Positions 1 through 5,217 of a DNA stretch of 5,507 bases are shown one piece after another. A program made the translations under genes and the position numbers. This stretch comes from Angelakisella sp. (lineage in GTDB: Bacteria; Bacillota; Clostridia; Oscillospirales; Ruminococcaceae): NCBI GenBank assembly GCA_022795575.1, contig JAAWGY010000189.1, positions 1 to 5,507 of the forward strand. Direction: 5' to 3'. Position 1 is the first letter of the stretch. Each line of letters begins with the position of its first letter. The notes beneath the pieces are model-generated. The model did no database searches, was not told where the DNA came from, and was given only the letters and a program-made list of their open reading frames with translations.

Positions 1-165
1 GCCTGGACCGCTTGGGTTCGGTTCTTCTGCTTGGGTGACAGCCTCAATCTCATCGTGTGGTTGCTCGATGCTTGGTTGGGCGGCTGGTTCTGCGGGGGGG
101 CAGGTTTCAGCGGCCTTGCGGGGGGAGCGTAATGGCCCGCTCCCTCCTTCCGGTTGGCCTGACAA
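1..165 (-). CDS. Doubtful partial ORF, Pro/Ala/Glu-rich, runs off the left edge
   Basis: From a TTG at 165-163 this minus-strand frame stays open for 55 codons to the window edge. The later part reads as a low-complexity Ala-Glu-Pro-Gln stretch (for example AETCPPAEPAAQPSIEQP), typical of a linker or an exposed tail. The start is poor: TTG with a GGAGG only four bases upstream. The first 20 residues are encoded by the hairpin-rich DNA described for 1-330, which argues against coding there. No domain is recognisable and no function is proposed. It could equally be the inside of a longer gene whose 5' part was replaced by the structured element, or chance openness in GC-rich DNA. Confidence 0.15.
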   Translation of the reverse strand, partial: MSGQPEGGSGPLRSPRKAAETCPPAEPAAQPSIEQPHDEIEAVTQAEEPNPSGPG

Positions 166-183
166 GGTGCCTCCGGCGGATCT

Positions 184-206
184 GATTCCCTGCGGGGGGA
201 TTTTTT
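184..206 (+). terminator. Possible weak intrinsic terminator, + strand
   Basis: Six pairs ATTCCC (185-190) with GGGGAT (196-201) around a 5-nt loop, one of them a T-G wobble, run into a T tract (201-206) then CTCC. This has the shape of a short rho-independent terminator for transcription entering from the left. The stem is short and part of the T tract is in the stem, so confidence is low. Confidence 0.3.
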
Positions 207-330
207 CTCCGGCCTTCGGCCCTCGGGGGCGCCATCGGGCGGCGCATTTCTCCTATGGCGTGTCCCTAAAAAACTTGGTTATTCTTGCGGCTAAGTCCGC
301 TTATCTCCAGAAACCCGAATGCCCTTATTG

Positions 331-359
331 TTGACAAAAAGACGGCAGAGGGATACAAT
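331..359 (+). promoter_or_regulatory. Sigma-A promoter for the chromate transporter pair
   Basis: TTGACA at 331-336 is a perfect -35 box. After an optimal 17-bp spacer comes TACAAT at 354-359, one mismatch from the -10 consensus. Transcription would start near 366, leaving a leader of about 130 nt before the TTG start at 498. This is the best promoter in the window and suggests that the chr pair is transcribed independently of whatever lies to the left. Confidence 0.85.
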
Positions 360-373
360 TAAACCTATTATAT

Positions 374-437
374 CGTTCTATCTGCCGGCAGCAAAGAATG
401 TTTTTTTCTATCATAGAAGGTTTCCGCTGCCGGCAGA
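374..437 (+). promoter_or_regulatory. Leader with 12-bp inverted repeat; attenuator- or operator-like
   Basis: TCTGCCGGCAGC at 381-392 is the exact reverse complement of GCTGCCGGCAGA at 426-437. The two can pair in RNA as a 12-bp helix closing a 33-nt loop. The left arm can also join another hairpin: 374-379 with 395-400 (six pairs, one G-T), topped by CTG/CAG (382-384/389-391) around CCGG. That hairpin is followed immediately by seven T (401-407), as in an intrinsic terminator. The two folds exclude each other, the layout expected of an attenuator. Alternatively, each arm contains the perfect palindrome CTGCCGGCAG (382-391 and 427-436, centres 45 bp apart), so they may be twin operator sites just downstream of the promoter. 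A third palindrome, TTCTAT-C-ATAGAA, lies between them at 406-418. No known riboswitch was recognised. Confidence 0.5.
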
Positions 438-438
438 A

Positions 439-482
439 GCCGGTAAAACCGGCGAACCCACCAGCTTCCCTGTTGCAGGGAG
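439..482 (+). promoter_or_regulatory. Two further leader hairpins ahead of the chrA ribosome binding site
   Basis: GCCGGT-AAA-ACCGGC (439-453) is a perfect six-pair stem with a 3-nt loop. TCCCTG-TTG-CAGGGA (467-481) is another perfect six-pair stem, extended by a T-G pair (466/482). The second ends three bases before the AGGAGG at 485-490, so it could influence ribosome access. Pairing is read directly; a regulatory role is inferred. Confidence 0.4.
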
Positions 483-497
483 ATAGGAGGCGCTGCT

Positions 498-1112
498 TTG
501 CAAACCACCACCTCACAACTCCCCAAATGGGCGGATATGACACTTGCCATGCTGAAGATCGGCCTTTTCACCTTTGGCGGCGGCTGGAGCATCGTTGCCC
601 AAATGCAAAAGGAATATGTGGATACCCGGGGCTGGCTCACCAAGGAGGAGCTGCTGGACATCGTGGCCATCGGCCGCAGCTTCCCCGGCATTATGGTTGT
701 GAATACCGCCGTGATGCTGGGCTACTCCATCGGCGGGGTAAAGTACGCCCTCCTCTGCGCCTTTGGGATGTCCTTCCCCGCCTTTGTGGTGATGTCGGTG
801 GTAACGACCTTCTACACCGCCTTCCGGGAGAACCCCTGGGTGGCCCGGGCCATGGTGGGAGTCCGGGCAGCGGTGGTGCCTATCATCGTTTCCTCCTGCC
901 TGGGGATGCGCAAAAGCGCCATCAAGGACCGGGTGGGGCTGGCGATCGCCGCAGCCGCCTTTCTGCTCCTTACCGCCCGGGTCAGCAACATCTACATCAT
1001 CTTTGCCGGTGGGGTGGCGGGGCTCCTGGTCCAAACCCTCCGCGCCGGCCGGGTACAGCCTGTGCCTCCCTCCGGGGAGAGCGGTGGAGAGAAGGGAGGG
1101 GGCGCCGGATGA
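498..1112 (+). CDS. chrA: Chromate transporter family protein, N-terminal-type half (short CHR)
   Basis: A 204-residue integral membrane protein of the CHR (ChrA) family, of the single-domain type that works as a pair with a partner half. Family members export chromate or move related oxyanions across the cytoplasmic membrane; the actual substrate cannot be read from sequence. The CHR signature is visible: TFGGGW at residues 25-30, a conserved tryptophan in RGWLTKEE (44-51), then SFPGIMVVNTA (61-71). The next residues form hydrophobic helices at about 72-105, 115-135, 146-162 and 165-180. PGI replaces the usual PGP. The tail from 185 is hydrophilic and Gly/Ser/Pro-rich, because it is translated across the partner gene's ribosome binding site. 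The TTG start at 498 is chosen because AGGAGG (485-490) lies seven bases upstream; the ATG at 537 would cut into the first helix region. The stop overlaps the next start (ATGA), so translation is probably coupled. Confidence 0.88.
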   Translation: MQTTTSQLPKWADMTLAMLKIGLFTFGGGWSIVAQMQKEYVDTRGWLTKEELLDIVAIGRSFPGIMVVNTAVMLGYSIGGVKYALLCAFGMSFPAFVVMSVVTTFYTAFRENPWVARAMVGVRAAVVPIIVSSCLGMRKSAIKDRVGLAIAAAAFLLLTARVSNIYIIFAGGVAGLLVQTLRAGRVQPVPPSGESGGEKGGGAG

Positions 1113-1648
1113 AAACCTTGCTGGACCTCTACCTGGTCTTCCTCAAAATCGGCGTTTGCAGCTTCGGCGGCCTTTCCATGATCCCGGTGATCAACGAGGA
1201 GATGGTCGCCCACGGCTGGATGACGCTGGAGGAGGTGGCGGACATCATCGCCTTTGCCGAGATGACCCCCGGCCCCCTGGGCATCAACGCCGCCACCTTT
1301 GCCGGAATGCGCTCCGCCGGGGTGTGGGGGGCCCTTTCGGCCAACTTAGGGGTGATGACGCTGGCCCTTACCGTCTGTATGGCGGCTTCCGCCTGCCTGG
1401 CGCGGCTGAAGGGCAACCCCTACCTGGAGCGGTTTACCTACGGCATCCGGCCGGTCTGCATCGGCGTTATGCTGGCCACCTGCCTCACCATGGTGTCCAA
1501 CTACCAAACCCCCGCCGGGGCGCTCTCCCCCGGGGCGCTGGTCATCGGGGCCGTCTCCCTTGTGCTGCTGGTCAAGGGGGAGTGGTCCATCCCCAAGGTC
1601 ATCGGCGCGGCGGCGCTGCTGGGGCTGGTGCTGGGCGGGCGGGGATGA
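1109..1648 (+). CDS. chrA: Chromate transporter family protein, second half (short CHR)
   Basis: A 179-residue membrane protein, the partner half of the CHR pair. Motifs in order: CSFGGLSMIPVINEEM (17-32), HGWMTLEE (35-42), then the classic TPGPLGIN (53-60). Hydrophobic segments follow at about 67-98, 113-131 and 140-156, and the C-terminal helix is at about 161-176. The intact PGP motif contrasts with PGI in the upstream half, suggesting the two halves have diverged into distinct roles in a heterodimer. It starts at the ATG that overlaps the upstream stop (1109-1112), with GGAGG at 1095-1099 nine bases before. The frame stays open upstream to 398, but that extension has no ribosome binding site and lies over the upstream gene. 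Substrate unknown; sulfate-like anions are an alternative to chromate. No clear terminator follows it. Confidence 0.88.
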   Translation: MKTLLDLYLVFLKIGVCSFGGLSMIPVINEEMVAHGWMTLEEVADIIAFAEMTPGPLGINAATFAGMRSAGVWGALSANLGVMTLALTVCMAASACLARLKGNPYLERFTYGIRPVCIGVMLATCLTMVSNYQTPAGALSPGALVIGAVSLVLLVKGEWSIPKVIGAAALLGLVLGGRG

Positions 1649-1701
1649 GGCGGAGCCTGCCCGGAGCAAGCAAGCCATAGGCCGAAATTTGCCGGAACCG
1701 C

Positions 1702-1729
1702 TGGACTTTGCGCCGCCATGTGATATAAT
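1702..1729 (+). promoter_or_regulatory. Promoter for the trkA-trkH cluster (extended -10)
   Basis: TATAAT at 1724-1729 is a perfect -10 box, and TG at 1721-1722 makes it an extended -10 (TGATATAAT). Sixteen bases upstream, TGGACT (1702-1707) matches four of six -35 positions. Transcription would begin near 1736, giving a leader of about 84 nt before trkA. Confidence 0.75.
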
Positions 1730-1740
1730 AGGCGAGGTAC

Positions 1741-1777
1741 AGGGCCGGCGGCGGGGGAATACCTGCCGCCGGGCCTT
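1741..1777 (+). promoter_or_regulatory. GC-rich hairpin in the trkA leader
   Basis: CCGGCGGC (1745-1752) pairs perfectly with GCCGCCGG (1765-1772). The stem extends inward by three pairs (1753-1755 with 1762-1764, one G-T) to a 6-nt loop. It extends outward by four more (1741-1744 with 1774-1777, one G-T) past a single bulged G at 1773. It starts within a few bases of the predicted transcript start. No T run follows, so it is not a standard terminator. It may stabilise the 5' end of the mRNA or be part of a regulatory leader; I do not recognise a c-di-AMP riboswitch. Confidence 0.55.
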
Positions 1778-1808
1778 CCCCCGGTTTGGGTAAAATTGTT
1801 ATCATAGA

Positions 1809-1818
1809 GAGGTGATCC
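1809..1818 (+). promoter_or_regulatory. Long-match ribosome binding site of trkA
   Basis: GAGGTGATCC matches ten consecutive positions of the complement of the 16S rRNA 3' end (consensus AAGGAGGTGATCC). Its GAGG core lies seven bases before the TTG at 1820. This supports a TTG start for trkA where no nearby ATG exists. Confidence 0.75.
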
Positions 1819-1819
1819 C

Positions 1820-2359
1820 TTGAAGATCGTCATCGTCGGCGACGGTAAGGTGGGACAGGCCCTTACCGGGCGCCTGGCCGAGGAAGGCCACGACCTTGTG
1901 GTCATCGACAGCAGCCCGGAGGCCCTCCGGACCTCGGTGGAGGTCCACGACGTGATGGGCATCAGCGGCAACGGCGCCAGCTATGCTGTCCAAAAGGAGG
2001 CCGGGGTGGAGGACGCCGACCTGCTCATCGCCGCCACCAGCGGGGACGAGCTTAACCTCCTCTGCTGCATGGTGGCCAACAAGATCGGCGCCCGCCACAC
2101 CATCGCCCGGGTCCGCAACCCCGATTACGCCGACCAGCTGGTGATGATGAAGGAGGAGTTCGGCCTCTCCATGGCCATCAACCCGGAGCTGGCCGCCGCC
2201 ACCGAGATTGCCCGGATGCTCCGCTTCCCCTCGGCCCTGAAGCTGGATTCCTTTGCCGGGGGATGGTGGAGCTGGTGGAGATCAAGGTCAAGGAGGATTC
2301 CCCCCTGCTGGGACAGGCCCTCTTTTCCCTCAGCAGCCATTTGGGCATCCGCATCCTGA
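1820..2359 (+). CDS. trkA: TrkA N-terminal fragment (first nucleotide-binding domain)
   Basis: As read literally, this 179-residue product contains the first Rossmann (TrkA_N/RCK) domain: GDGKVG at residues 7-12 is the dinucleotide-binding glycine motif. VVID ends at Asp30, the acidic residue that holds the ribose in NAD-type folds. DADLLIAATSGDELNLL (65-81) and ARVRNPDYADQL (96-107) are typical of the family. The last 31 residues (149-179), rich in Trp, Arg and Ser, are the out-of-frame tail caused by the missing G at 2258-2262 and are not TrkA sequence. If real, the product would lack the first TrkA_C domain and the whole second module. Confidence 0.6.
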   Translation: MKIVIVGDGKVGQALTGRLAEEGHDLVVIDSSPEALRTSVEVHDVMGISGNGASYAVQKEAGVEDADLLIAATSGDELNLLCCMVANKIGARHTIARVRNPDYADQLVMMKEEFGLSMAINPELAAATEIARMLRFPSALKLDSFAGGWWSWWRSRSRRIPPCWDRPSFPSAAIWASAS

Positions 2360-2362
2360 TCT

Positions 2363-3181
2363 GTGCCGTCAAGCGGGGGGATGAGGTCTACATCCCCACC
2401 GGGCAGCTTTGTCCTGCAACAGGGGGATAAAATCACCCTGACCGCCAACCCCGCCCAGCTGGACAGCCTCTTCCGCAAGCTGGGCATCTACCGCCACAAG
2501 ATCCACCGGGTGATGGTGGTGGGGGGCGGGCGCATCGCCTACTACCTGGCCAAGCAGCTGCTCAAGCTGGGGATGTCGGTAAAGATCATCGAAAAGGACG
2601 CCGCCCGCTGCGAGCAGCTCAGCGAAGCCCTCCCCAAGGCCCAGGTGATCCTGGGGGACGGCAGCGACCGGGAGCTGCTGGAGGAGGAGGACATCGACAA
2701 CATGGACGCCCTGGTGGCTGTCACCGGCATGGACGAGGAGAACATCATCATCTCGATGTACGCCGGCACCCTGAAGCTCCCCAAGGTCGTCACCAAAATC
2801 AACCGGATGTCCTTCCAGGAGATTCTGGACAGCGCCGGTATCGAAAGCGTCATCAGCCCCAAGGGCATCACCGTCAACCAGATTGTCCGGTATGTCCGGG
2901 CCATGCAAAACTCCCAGGGGAGCAATGTGGAGACGCTGCACCGCATCGTGGGCGGCAGGGTAGAGGCCCTGGAGTTCAGCGCCGGCTACTGCCCGGGGCT
3001 TACCGGCATCCCCCTCAAGGACCTGCGCACCCGCAAAAACCTCCTCATCGCCTGCATCATCCGGGGACGCCAGACCATCTACCCCGGGGGCAACGACGCC
3101 ATCGAGGAGGGGGACAGCGTAGTGGTTGTCACCACCGAGCACCAGCTCAAGGACCTGCGGGATATCCTGGAGCCTGCCTAA
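2363..3181 (+). CDS. trkA: TrkA C-terminal fragment (end of TrkA_C1, second Rossmann, TrkA_C2)
   Basis: The frame reopens at a GTG (2363) three bases after the TGA, giving 272 residues; an ATG at 2381 is a second possible start. The first 14 or so residues are out-of-frame; genuine TrkA resumes at SFVLQQGDK (15-23). The second Rossmann domain has VMVVGGGRIAYYLAKQL (50-66) with the glycine motif and Glu77 at the end of the second strand. DALVAVTGMDEENII (115-129) and VVTKINRM (142-149) follow. The C-terminal TrkA_C domain covers roughly 190-270 and ends in KDLRDILE (263-270). Neither start has a true ribosome binding site, though translational restart after the nearby TGA is conceivable. It most likely belongs to one continuous trkA. 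Confidence 0.65.
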   Translation: MPSSGGMRSTSPPGSFVLQQGDKITLTANPAQLDSLFRKLGIYRHKIHRVMVVGGGRIAYYLAKQLLKLGMSVKIIEKDAARCEQLSEALPKAQVILGDGSDRELLEEEDIDNMDALVAVTGMDEENIIISMYAGTLKLPKVVTKINRMSFQEILDSAGIESVISPKGITVNQIVRYVRAMQNSQGSNVETLHRIVGGRVEALEFSAGYCPGLTGIPLKDLRTRKNLLIACIIRGRQTIYPGGNDAIEEGDSVVVVTTEHQLKDLRDILEPA

Positions 3182-3211
3182 GTTACCGTTAAAAGGAGAT
3201 CATCCGTCCCC

Positions 3212-4666
3212 ATGAATTACGCCATGATCCGCTACATATTGGGCACCATCCTAAAGGCAGAGGCGCTGCTGATGTGTCTGCCCGCCCTTGTGTCCCTTTG
3301 GTACAGGGAGGGGGACGCCACCGCCTTTCTGGCCACCATCCTGGCCGCCGGGGGGGTGGGGCTGCTCCTCTCCTTCCGCAAACCGCAGAATACCGTCATC
3401 TACGCCCGGGAGGGCTTTGTCGTCACCTCCCTGTCCTGGATTGTGATGTCCCTGGTGGGGGCGCTTCCCTTCCGGCTCACCGGGGCCATTCCCCACTATG
3501 TGGACGCGGTGTTCGAGACCGTCTCCGGCTTTACCACCACCGGGGCCAGCATCCTCACCGATGTGGAGGCCATGGGCCGGGGGCTCCTTTTCTGGCGCAG
3601 CTTTACCCACTGGGTGGGGGGGATGGGGGTACTGGTCTTCCTCCTGGCCATCCTTCCCTTGGCGGGGGGACGCAGCGTCCACATCATGCGGGCAGAAAGC
3701 CCCGGCCCGGTGGTGGGCAAGCTGGTCCCCAAGGTCCGGGGTACCGCCAAGATCCTTTACGGCATCTACATCACCATGACGGTGATTTTGATCCTGCTGC
3801 TGCTGGTGGGGGGAATGCCCCTCTATGACAGCGCCGTCCACGCCTTTGGCACCGCCGGCACCGGTGGCTTCGGCATTTGGGGGGACAGCATCGCCCACTA
3901 CAACAGCGCCTATATCGACGTGGTGCTCTCGGTGGGGATGGTGCTGTTCGGGGTCAACTTTAACATCTACTACCTGCTGCTGCTGGGCAAGCCCAAAAGC
4001 ATCCTGAAAAGCGAGGAGCTGCGGTGGTATTTGGGCATCATCGCCGGCTCCACCCTCCTCATCGCCTGGAACATCCTGCCCCGGATGGGGGGGATGCTCC
4101 AAAGCCTGCGGTACGCCTTTTTTCAGGTGGCCTCGGTCATCACCACCACCGGCTTTGCCACGGCGGATTTTAACCTGTGGCCGGAGCTCTCCCGCAGCCT
4201 GCTGCTGATGCTGATGCTGCTGGGGGCCTGCGCCGGCAGCACCGGCGGCGGGATGAAGGTTTCCCGGTTTGTCATCATGCTAAAAAGCGCCAAGCGTGAG
4301 ATTGTCCGGATGCTCCACCCCCGCTCGGTCCATGTCCTGAAGTTTGAGGAAAAGCCTTTGGAGGATAACACGATACACAACGTCTTCATCTACTTTTTTA
4401 TCCTCATCCTGGTCATCGGCGCATCCACCCTTCTTATCTCCCTGGACGATATGGACTTTGAGAGCACCTTTTCGGCGGTGGTTTCCTGCACCAACAACAT
4501 CGGCCCCGGCCTGGGCGTGGTGGGCCCTATGGGGAGCTACGCAACCCTTTCCTATCTCTCCAAGCTGGTGCTGATTCTGGATATGCTGCTGGGCCGGCTG
4601 GAGATCTTCCCCATGCTGATGCTGTTTGCCCCCAGCGTTTGGGCTGCGGGACGGAAAAAAAGGTAA
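3212..4666 (+). CDS. trkH: Trk-type K+ uptake membrane subunit TrkH
   Basis: The ion-conducting subunit of the Trk K+ uptake system in the cytoplasmic membrane, gated by TrkA. At 484 residues it matches the family length and has the four-fold M1-P-M2 repeat. All four pore loops are visible: SGFTTTGAS (105-113), FGTAGTGGFG (212-221), SVITTTGFA (308-316) and SCTNNIGPGLG (425-435). Each carries the conserved filter glycine. AGSTGGGMKVSR (341-352) follows the third repeat. LLGRLEIFP (459-467) in the last helix carries Arg462, which corresponds in family position to the pore-facing arginine described in TrkH. The basic tail ends GRKKR. It starts at the ATG at 3212, with AAAAGGAGAT (3191-3200) upstream. 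The spacing (about 12 bases) is slightly long, but the next ATG (3224) fits worse. It lies 30 bases after trkA with no promoter between, so the two are co-transcribed. Confidence 0.96.
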   Translation: MNYAMIRYILGTILKAEALLMCLPALVSLWYREGDATAFLATILAAGGVGLLLSFRKPQNTVIYAREGFVVTSLSWIVMSLVGALPFRLTGAIPHYVDAVFETVSGFTTTGASILTDVEAMGRGLLFWRSFTHWVGGMGVLVFLLAILPLAGGRSVHIMRAESPGPVVGKLVPKVRGTAKILYGIYITMTVILILLLLVGGMPLYDSAVHAFGTAGTGGFGIWGDSIAHYNSAYIDVVLSVGMVLFGVNFNIYYLLLLGKPKSILKSEELRWYLGIIAGSTLLIAWNILPRMGGMLQSLRYAFFQVASVITTTGFATADFNLWPELSRSLLLMLMLLGACAGSTGGGMKVSRFVIMLKSAKREIVRMLHPRSVHVLKFEEKPLEDNTIHNVFIYFFILILVIGASTLLISLDDMDFESTFSAVVSCTNNIGPGLGVVGPMGSYATLSYLSKLVLILDMLLGRLEIFPMLMLFAPSVWAAGRKKR

Positions 4667-4675
4667 TACTGTTTG

Positions 4676-4681
4676 TATAAT
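4676..4681 (+). promoter_or_regulatory. Possible -10 box ahead of mscL
   Basis: A perfect TATAAT lies 38 bases before the mscL start in the short trkH-mscL gap. No convincing -35 is seen at the right distance (GGAAAA at 4653-4658), and no TGn extension. It may give mscL and the DUF1858 gene some independent transcription, or be chance in an AT-rich gap. Confidence 0.3.
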
Positions 4682-4704
4682 CTTTGCGTATTGATACTTT
4701 TTTT

Positions 4705-4710
4705 AGGAGG
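4705..4710 (+). promoter_or_regulatory. Ribosome binding site fixing the mscL start
   Basis: AGGAGG sits nine bases before the ATG at 4720. An in-frame TTG at 4684 would lengthen the protein by 12 residues, but this site would then fall inside the coding region and the TTG has no Shine-Dalgarno of its own. The ATG is therefore preferred. Confidence 0.85.
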
Positions 4711-4719
4711 TTTTCGCAG

Positions 4720-5181
4720 ATGGCGATCCAAGTGGATGTCAAGGACACAGCCACCAGGGCCAAGGGCCTGGTGGGAGAATTCCGGGAGTTTATCTCCCGG
4801 GGGAACGTGGTGGATATGGCCGTCGGTATCATCGTCGGTTCCGCCTTTACCTCTATTGTCAACAGCCTGGTGAAGGATGTTATTACCCCGTTTATCGCCT
4901 GGATCATCGGGGATACTGACTTTACCTCCATGTCCCTGGTGCTGGTGGATGCCGTGGGGGATAAGCCCGGTATCGCCATCGCCTACGGCAACTTTATCCA
5001 GCAGGTGGTTAACTTCCTGATCATCGCCTTTGTGGTCTTTCTGATGGTCAAGGTGATGAACACCTTCCGGCGCAAAAAGGAGGCCCAGCCCGCCCCGGAG
5101 CCTGCGCCGCCGGAGCCCGCACCCGAGCTGCTGGTCCTCCAGGAGATCCGGGACCTGCTCAAAAAAGAAAACGATAAGTAA
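4720..5181 (+). CDS. mscL: Large-conductance mechanosensitive channel MscL
   Basis: A homopentameric inner-membrane channel that opens under high membrane tension and releases small solutes during hypoosmotic shock. The 153-residue product carries the hallmark EFREFISRGNVVDMAVGIIVG (20-40; short N-terminal helix into TM1), then SAFTSIVNSLVKDVITP (41-57). The periplasmic loop covers about 62-88, TM2 about 92-113 (FIQQVVNFLIIAFVVFLMV), and the basic cluster RRKK is at 117-120. A Pro/Ala/Glu linker (121-136) leads to the C-terminal bundle helix LLVLQEIRDLLKKEN (137-151). It is longer than E. coli MscL (136 residues), mainly by about 14 residues before the FREF motif. With that offset, the constriction residues Leu19 and Val23 of E. 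coli correspond to Met33 and Ile37 here. It follows trkH by 53 bases, which fits a shared role in turgor control. Confidence 0.96.
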   Translation: MAIQVDVKDTATRAKGLVGEFREFISRGNVVDMAVGIIVGSAFTSIVNSLVKDVITPFIAWIIGDTDFTSMSLVLVDAVGDKPGIAIAYGNFIQQVVNFLIIAFVVFLMVKVMNTFRRKKEAQPAPEPAPPEPAPELLVLQEIRDLLKKENDK

Positions 5182-5217
5182 ATAACGGTAATAAAATAAC
5201 AGAAAGGAGATTTTTGC

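Larger units (their letters stand above)
1..330. other. Intergenic region with many hairpins; no confident gene
   Basis: No reading frame here has both a plausible start with a ribosome binding site and a recognisable protein. Several hairpins follow one another. The stem 120-129/138-147 has 10 pairs (one G-T) and an 8-nt loop. The stem 150-153/173-176 encloses 156-160/165-171. GGCC-TTC-GGCC lies at 211-221, and GCGCC/GGCGC at 229-233/241-245. On the minus strand one frame is open from 252 to the left edge (84 codons after a TAG at 255-253). It has no ATG or GTG, only a TTG at 165-163 with GGAGG four bases upstream, and its last 35 or so residues are rich in Ala, Glu, Pro and Gln. The region could be the end of an interspersed repeat, a structured RNA, or the edge of a minus-strand gene. 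The hairpin density is seen directly; the interpretation is open. Confidence 0.45.
1820..3181 (+). pseudogene. trkA: trkA, K+ uptake gating subunit, interrupted by two opposite frameshifts
   Basis: TrkA is the cytosolic subunit that binds NAD(H)/ATP and gates the TrkH K+ channel. The repaired gene would encode 453 residues, normal for two-module TrkA: Rossmann 1, TrkA_C, Rossmann 2, TrkA_C. In the given sequence, reading is correct to residue 148, then shifts. The G run at 2258-2262 appears one base short. The next 140 nt code for a good TrkA_C segment in the next frame (starting MVELVEIKVKEDSPLLGQ at 2263). The original frame resumes at about 2402 after an apparently extra G at 2401-2403. 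In the starting frame a TGA at 2357-2359 stops translation. The intervening segment is conserved in the shifted frame, so damage is recent or technical. Homopolymer errors in the assembly are the simplest reading; a true split gene is the alternative. It has its own promoter upstream and trkH 30 bases downstream. Confidence 0.85.

Noticed and set aside
35..334. A + strand frame of 99 codons in the left region.
   Set aside because: No ribosome binding site, it passes through several hairpins and the promoter -35 box, and the residues show no domain.
398..1108. A long frame open from an ATG at 398 and continuous with the second CHR gene, suggesting a 416-residue protein.
   Set aside because: The ATG has no ribosome binding site, the predicted residues before 1109 are Arg/Gly/His-rich with no family, and the first CHR gene occupies this DNA in another frame with clear motifs.
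1736..1819. Possible c-di-AMP (ydaO-type) riboswitch before trkA.
   Set aside because: The leader is short and holds one simple GC hairpin; the conserved riboswitch core was not recognised.
2369..3142. Long minus-strand open frame opposite trkA (257 codons).
   Set aside because: Composition is His/Asp/Gly/Leu-rich as expected from antisense of a GC-rich gene, and the + strand clearly encodes TrkA.
3251..4102. Long minus-strand open frame opposite trkH (283 codons).
   Set aside because: The product is a His/Gly/Asp/Gln-rich antisense shadow without motifs; trkH on the + strand has all four pore loops.
4684..4719. In-frame TTG that would extend MscL by 12 residues.
   Set aside because: The strong AGGAGG at 4705-4710 would be inside the coding region, and no ribosome binding site precedes the TTG.
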